48,512 bases of DNA, taken from the NCBI GenBank assembly GCA_049999725.1, contig JBNGIS010018210.1, positions 1-48,512 on the forward strand. The letters are read 5' to 3'. A program made the position numbers and the translations under genes. The notes below the pieces were generated by a model that had not been told where the DNA came from, searched no databases, and was given only the letters and a program-made list of their open reading frames with translations. This document shows, piece by piece, positions 22,723 to 32,549 of the stretch (its first letter is position 1; each line of letters opens with the position of its first letter). The stretch is from Haplomitrium mnioides (taxonomy: Eukaryota; Marchantiophyta; Haplomitriopsida; Calobryales).

Positions 22723-23803
22723 TTTATAAAAAAATAAAATGCAAAGACAAATGATAAATTAAAGATCCAAAGAAAGGAATTACCAAAAGCTTCTCGAAAC
22801 TCAAATAAAAAGAAGACATCTTTGACTCTTCCGTGTGAAGAGGATGCTCCTCTCTAGCCTCTTCTCAAGAAGCGCAAAAAACCTCTGAACAAAAGCTCTT
22901 CACCATTACCGCCAAAACCTTGTGTCTCTCCGCCTCTCGAGACATTTCATCCATCGAAAGCTCTCCGGCTTCCACCCGCTTCAAAACTGATATCTTTACT
23001 TTGTCTGGAAGACCCTGAAGAGACCTCCAAGGCATCCACTTCATGTCTTCCATCCTCAAGGATCCTTTGGTCTTAAGCTTTTGGCCTTTCACAAGGTTCT
23101 TCTCCCACATTGAAAGAATGCTCTGCTGCAACTCCCAGAGCTCTCTGCTTCTAAATGCCAGTTGAAACCAGTTGTCTTGAGAAGTCATGGTCTTCTCGAG
23201 CATGGACTTTGGTTCGATCTCCAAGAGTTCTAACACTAGCTCCCTTTTTAATTTTTGGGATGAAACCATCCCACTTTCGATAAAACATTGATGCCAATAT
23301 TCAACCTTTTGAATTGAGGTCATCTCAAGCCTGTACCTCTGGTCGTAATTGTCATCTGTGGCAAAAATTTGAGCATCTGTTGGTGTCAGACCCACGTAGA
23401 CGTAACAATTGCAGAGCGACAAGGCAAGATTCTTTGCTCCATATTTTGTAATCAAAAGCTGCCTTGTTGCAGCACTGTAATTGCCTTCAGCAATCTCGTA
23501 GCGATACTTGTCAGGGTTCCGGATGTCGAACTCTGACCTATTCTTCGGACCACACCTTGGGTCTACAACAACAATGAAGAAAGAATGCGCGTATTTGTTC
23601 GTCAACATTCTTTGCGCCAACATTTCCACAAAATCCTCATTCAATCTCTAAATTTGGAATAGACCCCAATTGTCCATTCCAAGCTTTGGCAAATTCAGGT
23701 TCTTCAGCTTTATTGTAATGGTTTCCTCACGGACTCTGCACCGCTGGATTGCAGATTCCCTAACTTTGTTTTTATCTTCCTCAGAAACTGCTTGAAGATC
23801 AAG

Positions 23804-26260
23804 CATGAGAAATCTCACCTTGATTTTTCAAAAAACATTCTTAGCAATAAAGAGACTAAGATATCCAAATAAGATAGAATTCCTATTCTCTCATATCGTG
23901 TTGTCCAACTAAAGATACAAAGTTGGAAGCAGTGGCCCTTCAAAGTTACACAATATTTTGTTGAGCACAGTAACTATCAAATTAGAATCGCTTCTCAAGT
24001 TTCCGTATGTTAAGAAGACTCTCGAAGAAAGAGCATGATTGAATATTAAGGCACCAACAACATGCACACCCACTAAACAATCTTGATAAATGTTTTTTTG
24101 GTGGCAAAGGCCGGTGTGAAATAGCAGTTTTCTTTTGATCTAGTCCATCAATGACAATTCCCAAGTACTTTTGACCATTGGCATAACATTTTCTTCGATG
24201 GTTTGTAAGTTTTGTTCTTTCTTTCATTTGTTGGTCGTGATGAAGAAATAATTGGCAACTTTATTTGACTACATCATCACAAAGCATGAAGGACATAAAA
24301 GTAGTTCAGTAAAACATATGTCGATACTTGTAATTGCAAACACACAACCTTAGGTGCTAAAAACATTCAAGTCATCTTAGACTTTGAATTGGTAGAAGTG
24401 AAACCTTTGTAAAAGACTAAAAATAAACTTTAGGTAACTTGAAGAAAGGAAAATTTGTTTGACTTAAAATAAACAAAAGTTTCAAAAAGAGAAAAACAAG
24501 ATTTGCTAACAAAAGGTCACAAACCAAAACACATCTTCTGAGCATCTAGGAGAGTGGATACAACTACTGATCATATGTGCGCATAAGACCAATACAACAA
24601 CACCAATATCATGGCTTGTTGTGACTGTTGTCACGACTAGTTTTAAGAGAAACAAGAACAAATCCTATACGTGCATAGGATTTGCAAACAATAGAAACAA
24701 TTCTTTTTATTGTTTTTCATGACAAAAGCTCTTGATTTAAAGCAATAAAGACAAAACTTCTTGCAAGGCTAAGGTCACCAACAAGAATCAGATTCATTTT
24801 CTTGCTTTATTTGGCTGTAGACAAGGTTAAGATTGAAACTTAAAACAACACACCCTATGCAAGCAAAGACTCTTTTCTCACAACTGAAGTTGCTAAGAGT
24901 TATTTGACTCAAATCTTGTTTGCTGAACAACTTAATAAAAATAATATCTTTTCGTTCTAAGTGTAGAAAATGTAACATCTCTAGAACTAAGCTTTGAGTC
25001 TAGAAAAAAGAGCATGGATTAACCAAAGGTGTCAAAAGAGAAGAAAATTTGTTACCTTTATTGGACTCCAATACAGATTTTTCTTGCAAAGATTTTATTT
25101 CTTCGTATGCTTCACAAACAACAAATCTATTGCGTTTTGGAATTTTTACATTTGGAAATTGAGTTCTCCAATGTTTTGTAAAACCCAAGAAACTAAAAAT
25201 ACAATCAAGATCTTTCTCTTTCAAATAAGTTGGATAGTAGTCATAAACTTCCCATTTTGTAAAATTATCGGGCAAGTTATAAACTTCACGAGTGGCCATT
25301 TTCTTACAATGTCCTTGAAATAAAATGTCCATCCACTCAAGCACAAAAACTCCTTTAGCAGATAGCTCTCTTTTTCCAAAAATACCTCTAGGATTTGCGT
25401 TTTTGAGATTTTGAATCCTTTGGATTCTATCATTCCTTATTGATAGTATTAATTTGAAGGCTCTTCTACAGACAAAGGTACCGTCGGGTAGAGTAAACCG
25501 ATTGTCAACATCAAAGTCTTTTCTTAGTATTCTCTATTGCAGTGTGATATCTCGGTTCTTCATGCTTTGTCAAAAGTACGTTTCTCTCACATTTTTCAAA
25601 AAATATGTCTTGCACAACAACAAGCAATTATTTCAACAACATGAAATTCTCTTCAATTTAGAAATTGATATTGGACCAAGTTTTTTCTTCACAAAGCTCT
25701 TGTCATGATGGACTTCCTGCAAAGATTTTTCACGTAAGGTGTTTACCCATTTGGATTTTGGCCCAAACAAAGAATTCTTATGTTGTGCTGGTCGATTCGG
25801 TCCGTAGGTGAATCTAGCCATAGGAGATAATTCATCGTTCTGAAGATCTTGATCATTATTGTAAACACTTTTTGTTCTATTTCAAAATGTTTTCAAGAGA
25901 TGAGGCTCTTTATAAGAATTGGGAGATTTGCACCATTCTGAAACGAAATCTTGATCAATATCTCAATTATTAAGAAATGTTTTTTGTAACAAAATTGGTG
26001 GCCTAAGCGATAACTCCAACATAATGTTGATTGATGGAGACTCTTGGCTAGAATCGTTTCTCAAATTGTCGTTTGAAGACTCCTCCAAAAGAATTCGGTT
26101 TTGAAGATTTCCCAATCTCCTTGCAACGTACAACTTGAATTGAAATCGCTCATTGTTTAAGTGGTGCTATCAGGGACAAGGATTCATCTCCAAAATTAAA
26201 ACCGTTCACGCATTGTATGTTTTTTTTGTTTTGAACAAACACACATTGATCATGAATATC
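23804..26260 (-). pseudogene. DUF7869-type transposase-like gene, copy C, 3' truncated
   Basis: Transcribed leftwards, divergent from methyltransferase gene E. The N-terminal frame at 25821 reads MARFTYGPNRPAQHKNSLFG and the Cys segment near 25635 ends CC, TGA, NNC. The next exon (25510 to 25000) is open for 114 codons: LEWMDILFQGHCKKMATREV, then YNLPDNFTKWEVYDYY, HWRTQFPNVKIPKRNRF and VCEAYEEIKSLQEKS. This is the layout seen upstream of the catalytic core in DUF7869 proteins. After an AT-rich intron (about 24990-24290) the core reads QKYLGIVIDGLDQKKTAISH (24227-23982). It ends abruptly at KVRFLM (23804), before the HTH..ID motif, and passes in frame into methyltransferase copy D. The catalytic role is inferred from the family. 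Confidence 0.62.
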
Positions 26261-26454
26261 GAGGTCTCTCTTAGATGAGGACAAAGGAAGGTCTACAACC
26301 ATCAGGAATTTCTACATTGAACCTCTTTCTGTTGATCTGTTGGAATACTCAAAAGAAAGATTCAACTTTGGCCGCTTGAAAGGCAATAAAGATCTTATGC
26401 TTAAAGAAGTTTATTTCTTTAATTCTCTACAAGCACTAGGTTCTTTCTTTGATA

Positions 26455-26580
26455 CTTTGTACGCAAGTTGTTCACACCTTAATCCTATGTGCGCACTGAA
26501 TTCACTTCTTAACCATATGCGCGGATATGGTCCAATTCATAATCTTATGCACTCATGGAGTTCACCTTCTCGATCTTCTT
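26455..26580 (-). repeat. 30-bp palindrome array upstream of DUF7869 copy C
   Basis: Four units of 30 bp with cores AATCCTATGTGCGCACTGAA, AACCATATGCGCGGATATGG and AATCTTATGCACTCATGGAG. This is the counterpart of 14765-14945. Confidence 0.75.
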
Positions 26581-26959
26581 AGGTGGAACTATTTGATTTA
26601 ATAGAAGCCATCTTTTTCTTCAATATACTTGCCATCACACTTGATGCTTTTGGTACTCCATTGCTTACCTCCAAAGAATTGCGGTTTGAACAAATCTCAA
26701 CCTGCATGTCAAAAGTAACATTTTTTTGTGAAGATGAATCTTGGAATTCTAACCTCTTCTTGCCTATAAAAACTCTAGCCATTGAAAAAGATCACTAAAA
26801 ATCAACTATTTGAAGAAACTATTTTAACAAATATTGTGAACCTCTTACGGACCACCTAAAATATATGTTTTTTAAGAAATTTCTGCAAAACAACAAAATT
26901 AGGAACTTTTTGTGAAGAAAATGAAAAAAAGAAATTGGAAAGATGAAAACAAGTGATGC

Positions 26960-26967
26960 TTTATATA
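26960..26967 (+). promoter_or_regulatory. Candidate TATA box, methyltransferase copy E
   Basis: GCTTTATATACTAAC lies 280 bases before the start at 27247. It is conserved in sequence and position with 14376-14383 of copy B, as is the preceding AGAAATTGGAAAGATGAAAA. The region to about 26300 is shared with the divergent DUF7869 gene. Confidence 0.5.
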
Positions 26968-27659
26968 CTAACATTTGTTTTTTGACACCACGCAAACCTA
27001 CGTGTCAAGAGCTCAATGAATCATTTTTTGGCGAGAAAAGGCATTTTTTGAAATTAAGGTTTAAAAGAAACTTTGGTGGAAAGTTTCTTCCCATTGTTGC
27101 ATGTTTACTTTCTAGTTTTTGTTTTCTTGTCATCCCTATTTTTGCATTTATTTGTTATTTTTCCCTTTTCCAGTTGTTCGATTTTTGTGAACTTTTGTTC
27201 ATTAGATCTTTCACCTCTAATTCTACTTGTTTTTACTTTCTGGAAAATGGCATTTCAAGTAAATGCTTCTAGACTTGCTCAACCAAAGCCTTATAGGTAT
27301 TCAGATGTTATCAAGGCTCTCGAACCTGAAAAAGTAGACTAGAATTGGTTGGTTAATTGCAGATCCTTGAAAGACCTTGATCAACACCTTTACCTTTTTG
27401 CTAGGGAAGGTGAGAAATTCAACTTGGGCCTTGTTTTCCAAATCACCATGATCAGAGAGGGCCAGCGAGCTAACATCAGGCTGCTTGTGCAGTCACATGA
27501 TGTGATTACCTTGTACAAGGCAAATCGCAAACGATTTGTTTTTTCCAAGATGAAAGAAAAGAATATTTTTACCAAGCATCTTAAGACAACAAAGGAAGAC
27601 GACAAGGTAACATTTAAAAAACTCTTTTCAGTTGTTTTCTTTTTTGACTAACTTAGAAC

Positions 27660-28365
27660 TCAATGCACACCTAAAACTAGGAGTTCAACCACGTATAAAC
27701 ATGGAATACCATGCACATAGGAACCTGGGAGTCCATGGGCACATAGACCTTGGAAGACCATACGTGCATGGACTAGGTCCATGCGTGAAGGGACTTGAAA
27801 ATCTGAAGCGCGTAAAGAAACACAAGTCTTTGCACGCATGGACTCCCGGGTCCATGCGTGCATTGTCTCTAAGGTCAATGCGTGCATGGTCTCCTAGGTC
27901 ATTGTGCGCATGGACTCCTGAGTCCAAGCACATATGGACTCCCGGGTCCATGCGCGCATTGTCTCCAAGGTCCATGTGTGCATGGTCTCTTGAGTCCAAG
28001 CACATATGGACCCCCGGGTCCATGCGCGCAGTGTCTCCAAGGTCCATGTGTGCATGGTCTCCTGAGTCCAAGCACATATGGACTCTCGGGTCCATGCGCG
28101 CATTGTCTCCAAGGTCTATGCGTGCATGGTCTCCTAGGTCATTATGCGCATGGACTCCTGGGTCCAAGCACGTATGGACTCGCTGGTCTATGTGCGCATG
28201 GAGTCCCAGGTCCACTCACGCAAGGACTCCCAAGTCCATGTGTGGATGGACTACTAGGTCCAAACCCACTTGGACTATCAAGTCCATACACGCATGGACT
28301 CCTAGGTCCTTGCATGCTTGGACTCATAGGTCCAGGCATGCCTAGACTTTCTAGTCTATGGGCGT
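27660..28365 (+). repeat. 24-bp palindrome array, intron 1 of copy E (largest)
   Basis: About 29 units, strictly 24 bp from about 27850 on, each GTCC-ATGCGCGC-ATGGAC-like plus a 6-bp spacer (TCCCGG, TCCAAG, TCCTGA). 27922-28113 shows a 72-bp higher-order period, with every third unit nearly identical. Because 24 is divisible by three, several frames stay open; these are not proteins. Confidence 0.9.
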
Positions 28366-29989
28366 ATGAACGACATTGTCTTTTTCTTACACTAAACATT
28401 AAGTACATTTGTACTTGTGTTTGATCGTTTTTTGTTTTGTTTCTAGTTTACTCAATTTTTGGCGGATTTTGTTGATGGCTACCAAGATGTGAAGCGCATT
28501 GAATGGGATTTCATAAAGTTTGCCATCAACATCAAAATTTTAAAGCTCAAGCAGGGCGTAAATATTCAACAACTAGTGTCACATCCAAGCGCCGCTACAT
28601 TTTTAATTCACGATGTAGGTCCTTGTGTGTAAAAAAAGAGAAAAGAGGTGGAGCTAGCTGAGGCTTCCAAAAATAAGAAACAAATAGTTGAAAAGAAAAA
28701 GCCTTTTCCAGCTCTAGTTATTGAGGAGGAGCCACCTCCCTCCGAATCTCCAGCAAGGTTGTCTTCTGCTGCCCCTTCGTTCTCAACACCAAGTAGCTCA
28801 GGGCAAGAAACAGAGCTGGAGCTAGTTCAAGCTCCAACGTCAAGAGCAAAAAGGCAATCGTACAAGGGGTTGCGAAAATTCCAATAACATGGGCAAGTGG
28901 ACCCTCAAATAGTGTTTGAAGAAGATAAAAACAAAATTAGAGAGTCTGCAATCCAGCAATGCAGAGTCTGCAAAGAAACAATTACTATTAGGTTGAAAAA
29001 CTTGAAATTGCCAAAACCTGGAATGGACAATCGGGAGCCTTTCTAGATTAGAAGGCTGAATGAAGATTTTGTTGAGCTTCAGGCGTAGAGAATGCTCGCA
29101 AACAAATATGCGTATAGTTTCTTTATTATTGTTGTTGACCTGAAGTATGGGTTGAAGGATAAGTGAGAGTTCGATATTAGAAACCCTAACAAGTATCGCT
29201 ACAAGATTGCAGAAGGCAATCACAGTGTTGCAGTAAAGCAACTTCTTATCACAAAATACAGAGCGAAGAATCCGGCGCTTTCACTTTGCAATTGTTATGT
29301 CTACGTGGACCTTACACCAACAAAGGCTCATGTTTTTGCAATTGGTGACAACTACGACCAAAGATACAGGTTGGAAATGACCTCAATTCAAAAGGTCAAA
29401 TATTGGCATCCAAGGTTTGTCGAGAGTGGGATGGTGTCATCCTAGAAATTGAAAAGATAGCTAGTGTTGGAGACCTTGGAGATCAAGCCCAAGTCAACAC
29501 TTGAGAAGACAATCACTTCTCAAGGCAATTGGTTCCAACTTGCATTTTAAAGTGGTGAGCTCTGAAATCTACAACATAGTATATTTTCAATGTGGGAGAA
29601 AAATACAATGAAGCACTTGAAGCCAAAGGCCAAGAAATCTCTCATAATGGAGAACATGAAGTGAACATCTTGGAGGTTCTTCCCGACAAGGTCAAAATTT
29701 CAATTCTAAAACTTGTGGAAGCTAGAGAGCTTTCAATGGATGAAATATCTTGGGAGGTAGAGAGATATCAAGTTTTGGCAATATGGTGAAAATTTTCTGC
29801 TCCAAAGTTTATTGTAGTAGTTGGGAAGAAGCAAGAGAGGAGTACCCTCTCCACACGAAGGAGTCCAAGATGGATGCATTCTATTCTAGTTTTGAGAAGC
29901 TTTTGGTAAGTTTGTTATTTCACTACACATTCATTTCTTTGGAGTTGCGTTGAATTTAGGGTAAATTGTCTATAGTTATAATAAAATAG

Positions 29990-30355
29990 ATTTTAAGTCC
30001 ATTTGCACATGGACTTTATAGTTCATGCGTGAATGGACTTTACAGTTCTTGCACGCAAGGACTTTACAGTCCATGCAAGCATGGACTTCCAATTCTAGGC
30101 ACATGTGGACTTCAAAGTCTAAACGTGCTTGGACTGCGGAGTCCAAGCCCACATTGACAGTTAAGTCCTTGCGGTCAAGGACTATGAAGTCCATGCGGGC
30201 ATGGATGAGCATGGACTTTGAAGTCCAAGCCCTCTTGGACATCAAAGTCCATGCGTGCACGGACTTTGAAGTCTTTATGCACCTGGACTTCAATGTCCAT
30301 GTGTGCATGGACTTCAATGTCCTTACTAGTTTGGAGTTCACGGTCTTTGCTCAAA
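29990..30355 (+). repeat. 24-bp palindrome array, intron 2 of copy E
   Basis: About fifteen units. Paired arms change together: GTCCATGC..GCATGGAC (30069-30086), GTCCTTG..CAAGGAC (30165-30182), GTCCAAG..CTTGGAC (30223-30240). One unit near 30205 is interrupted by a short duplication. Confidence 0.88.
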
Positions 30356-31716
30356 TTGTCTTTCTCTCTAAAGCTTTAAATTTCTTTGTTGTCTCCTTTT
30401 TTTTTTTTCATTTTTGTTGTGTGCAAGGGGACAAAACGTTTAAATGACAGCTTGCCAAAAAATTGACAGAAGCTACCAATGGGTGAAAAAGATCAAGGGT
30501 CAAAGAAAACCTAGTAGATCAAGACCTGACCCCAATGCTTGTTTCCTACCCTCCTGCTCCTCTACTTCATTGCCGGAAAGCTAGAGAGTGGAAATCAAGG
30601 CAACAAAATGATGTTGCATCCCTTCCAACTGATGGAGTTGTGAGAGACAAAGACGAGGACTTATTGTCCTATGTTGATGGTCTCAACGTGGCATATTACC
30701 AAGTCCACCAGGAGGCTAACGCTCGATGGCTGAAGAGATTTGTGAAACCTAAATGTTTCACTTTGGCAATTGCGGATATTCTTTATAGTTGCAACCTTAA
30801 GGAATGCAAGCATGACGATTCTGAACCTTTTTCTAAAGATGACATTTTTTATATTGTTTCATTTTTTGCAGTATCACGACCTCAAATTTCTGGTTTTTTG
30901 CGATTATACATTCTTTATAGCAATTTGGCCTCGTCAAGGATGCTCTTTTGGAGGTTTGTTGTGCCATTGACCACGACATCGAGTAGGTTCTTTTTTGATT
31001 TTTTTTGGGTTTTTAGTTTACCTTGTTTAGTTTTCCTACACTTTGTTTTTAGTGTCTCATTTGTTTGTTTTTCTTACTACAGGGACAAAAGCAACATTCA
31101 TCATTCCAGTGGTCCAAGAATTGCACACGCCCACGAGAATTGGATTGTGGGCTACTAGAAAAAAGAAGGAAAGAGGAGCATGAGGCTTTTCAATTTGCAA
31201 CTTGCTGATGCGAGTGGTCTCTCTCGGCAAATAATGCACATTGTGTTTAGTTGTCCTGCGGTTTTGGCCAAGTCAAAACATCCAAGAGATGACACTTCTC
31301 TGAATGTTTATCAAAAGCTCTAGTCTCTTTACAATTTTTCTATAGACCATTTATCAATAGAGCAAGATTGAATCTTAGATCTTTGCTATGGGTTTGACAT
31401 AGGCCTTGTCTGTGCTTTAAAGCTGATGCAAAACTGCATCGCTATGAATATGATAAACATCAGCCTATCTACATTCTTCAGAGAGTTTTGATGATGGCTT
31501 CTTTGCCATCCGACATGATAGAATCATAGATAGTGTATTCATACCATAAGGAACATGTTCCTCTTGGTACTGCAGGTGCTACTAGTGGTTCTGTTGCCAT
31601 CTTTGGGACTGGAAAGTCTCGGCACGACTCTCTAGTGGCTGTAGATGCTAAGCCAGTGGATTTAGATGAGACAATTCCTCCTAAAGAGGATTCAACTATA
31701 GCATTTGGTTGGTGAA

Positions 31717-32549
31717 ATTGTTTTACATAATAAAATATTTTTCTTTTAAAGTTTTATTTGCTGAAGTGTCAATCTTGTTGCACTCCCAATCCATTTTAAG
31801 TTTGTTCATCATGATTCAATTTGGTGTGCAAAATGGTTTTTGAACCAAACGATTTGGTTTTTATGAAAATTAGCAAAGAAGTCTATGCTAGCATGGAAGT
31901 TCACTTTCTTTTTTATTTTATGTTCTTTCTTAGACGACCTTCTGCATTCTCTGCTTCCAATTACTTAGCAATCCTAAATTGCTTCAATTGTCCACACGGG
32001 CATGGGCTTCAATTATTCAAGCTAGAGTTAGCTGTAGTTGTCTCTACATGCATGGATATTTCAAACAAAACGTGCCTACACTTGGGCCTCAGTTGTCCAT
32101 GCCAGCATAGGCTTCAACAATCTTTTCACAATTTTTCTTCAACAATCCTCTTACGTAAATATTTTAGGGTTCTACTTCAAAATTGTTTTGTATAAAATTT
32201 GAATGTTTTTATCAAATTTTCAAATTATTGGTATTATTATTAGTTATGAAAATATTTAGCAACAAATGTTGTATAAATTTTTGTATTTATTTTGTTTGGT
32301 GATGCTCATGCTTTTGAAAGATGAAATTATAGAAGCAATTTTGTTAAAATACTCATAAGAAAATTTATTTTTAATACAATGTGCACTCAAAGTGAGCTAT
32401 TTTGGTATGTATAATTACATTTTTCTTACAAGCGAATATTGCTAGCATGAAAATCATGATTTTGGATGTTAAAATTACAAAATTGGTTTTGAGAGCGAAA
32501 AATGAAACAAAACCCTATAGCGGTTTCTGGTTTAAAGTAGCAGTTGTTT
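31717..32549 (+). other. Methyltransferase-side flank and terminal repeat of the inner element; no gene
   Basis: AT-rich DNA with irregular CATGC-type palindromes (31885-32110) and no coding similarity. It ends in TAGCGGTTTCTGGTTTAAAG plus TAGCAGTTGTTT, the terminal inverted repeat (32526-32549) that partners 15785-15808. Confidence 0.65.

Larger units (their letters stand above)
20645..23803 (-). mobile_element. Truncated nested element copy D (methyltransferase side)
   Basis: It begins at 20645 with the methyltransferase-side terminal repeat AAACAGCCGCTACTTTGAACC, contains subterminal DNA with a 36-37-bp array, then the methyltransferase gene on minus. It stops at about 23803, where the sequence changes to the DUF7869 gene C. 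Its own N-terminal methyltransferase exons, promoter and DUF7869 gene are missing. Whether this is a truncated insertion or a deletion between two elements cannot be decided here. Confidence 0.6.
21535..23803 (-). pseudogene. ParB-DNA methyltransferase gene, copy D (best-preserved parts)
   Basis: The exon from 23803 to 22784 holds an open frame of 259 codons (23644-22865). Its ParB-like domain has NEDFVEML, YAHSFFIVVVDP, YRYEIAEGNYSAATRQLL (the nucleotide-binding box of ParB/Srx-type domains) and NYDQRYRLEMTSIQKVEYW, then a helical region with LPDKVKISVLKRVEAGELS. A TGA at 22865 replaces a Trp. The donor is GTAAT at 22783. Intron 2 carries an array (22564-22722) and runs into the N gap, which hides the catalytic motif IV exon. 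The last exon begins at 22147 after TTTTTGCAG and reads HAHEYWMVGYW, NVYQKP (motif X), WILDLCCGSGTGLVCAL (AdoMet motif I) and IAVEYDRRQ (motif II). This IV-X-I order is beta-class N6-adenine/N4-cytosine methyltransferase. The frame stops at 21700, but similarity to copy E continues to about 21535. The 5' end is fused to DUF7869 copy C. Confidence 0.75.
27247..31714 (+). pseudogene. ParB-DNA methyltransferase gene, copy E (all exons, decayed)
   Basis: The start at 27247 (MAFQVNASRLAQPKPYRYSD) is shared with copy B. Exon 1 is 27247-27606 (GTAAC donor; one TAG at 27340). Intron 1 carries a 24-bp array. Exon 2 starts at 28447 after GTTTCTAG and includes KKRKEVELAEASKNKK, a basic nuclear-signal-like run. 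The ParB-like domain spans about 28900-29420 (ANKYAYSFFIIVVD; KYRYKIAEGNHSVAVKQLL; NYDQRYRLEMTSIQKVKYW). The exon ends at 29905 (GTAAGT). Intron 2 has an array. The methyltransferase exon 30428-30986 reads LLSYVDGLNVAYYQV and CFTLAIADILYS at motif IV, where canonical enzymes have DPPY. The last exon from 31083 has HAHENWIVGY, but motif I is decayed (LDLCYGFDIGLV). The end at 31714 is a TGA. The architecture matches ParB-methylase fusions known from bacteria and phages; here it has introns. Several stops make it non-functional. Confidence 0.72.
15785..32549. mobile_element. Inner ParB-methyltransferase/DUF7869 element (16.8 kb with insertions)
   Basis: Inverted ends: AACAATTGCTACTTTGAACC at 15785 and the complement of AAACAACTGCTACTTTAAACC ending at 32549. 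The flanks join into one DUF7869 exon: copies A and C read AAGACTTTGATRTTGAC without interruption, whereas here AAGACTATG lies on the left and CTGATGTTGAC on the right. The left part is the DUF7869-side end (matching 37790-38447 reversed). The right part is the methyltransferase gene (plus) and its flank. A giant solo LTR and a truncated third copy are nested within. The element's own DUF7869 3' half is missing where copy D is joined. Confidence 0.75.

Noticed and set aside
27850-28350. CRISPR-like array
   Set aside because: Units are contiguous 24-bp palindromes with similar 6-bp spacers, in a eukaryotic intron, without unique spacers or cas genes.
27632-28424. Long overlapping frames (180-237 codons) rich in SMRAW/STPGSK or HGLLSP repeats
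   Set aside because: Produced by the 24-bp array: 24 is divisible by three, so frames on both strands stay open. They lie in intron 1 of the methyltransferase gene.
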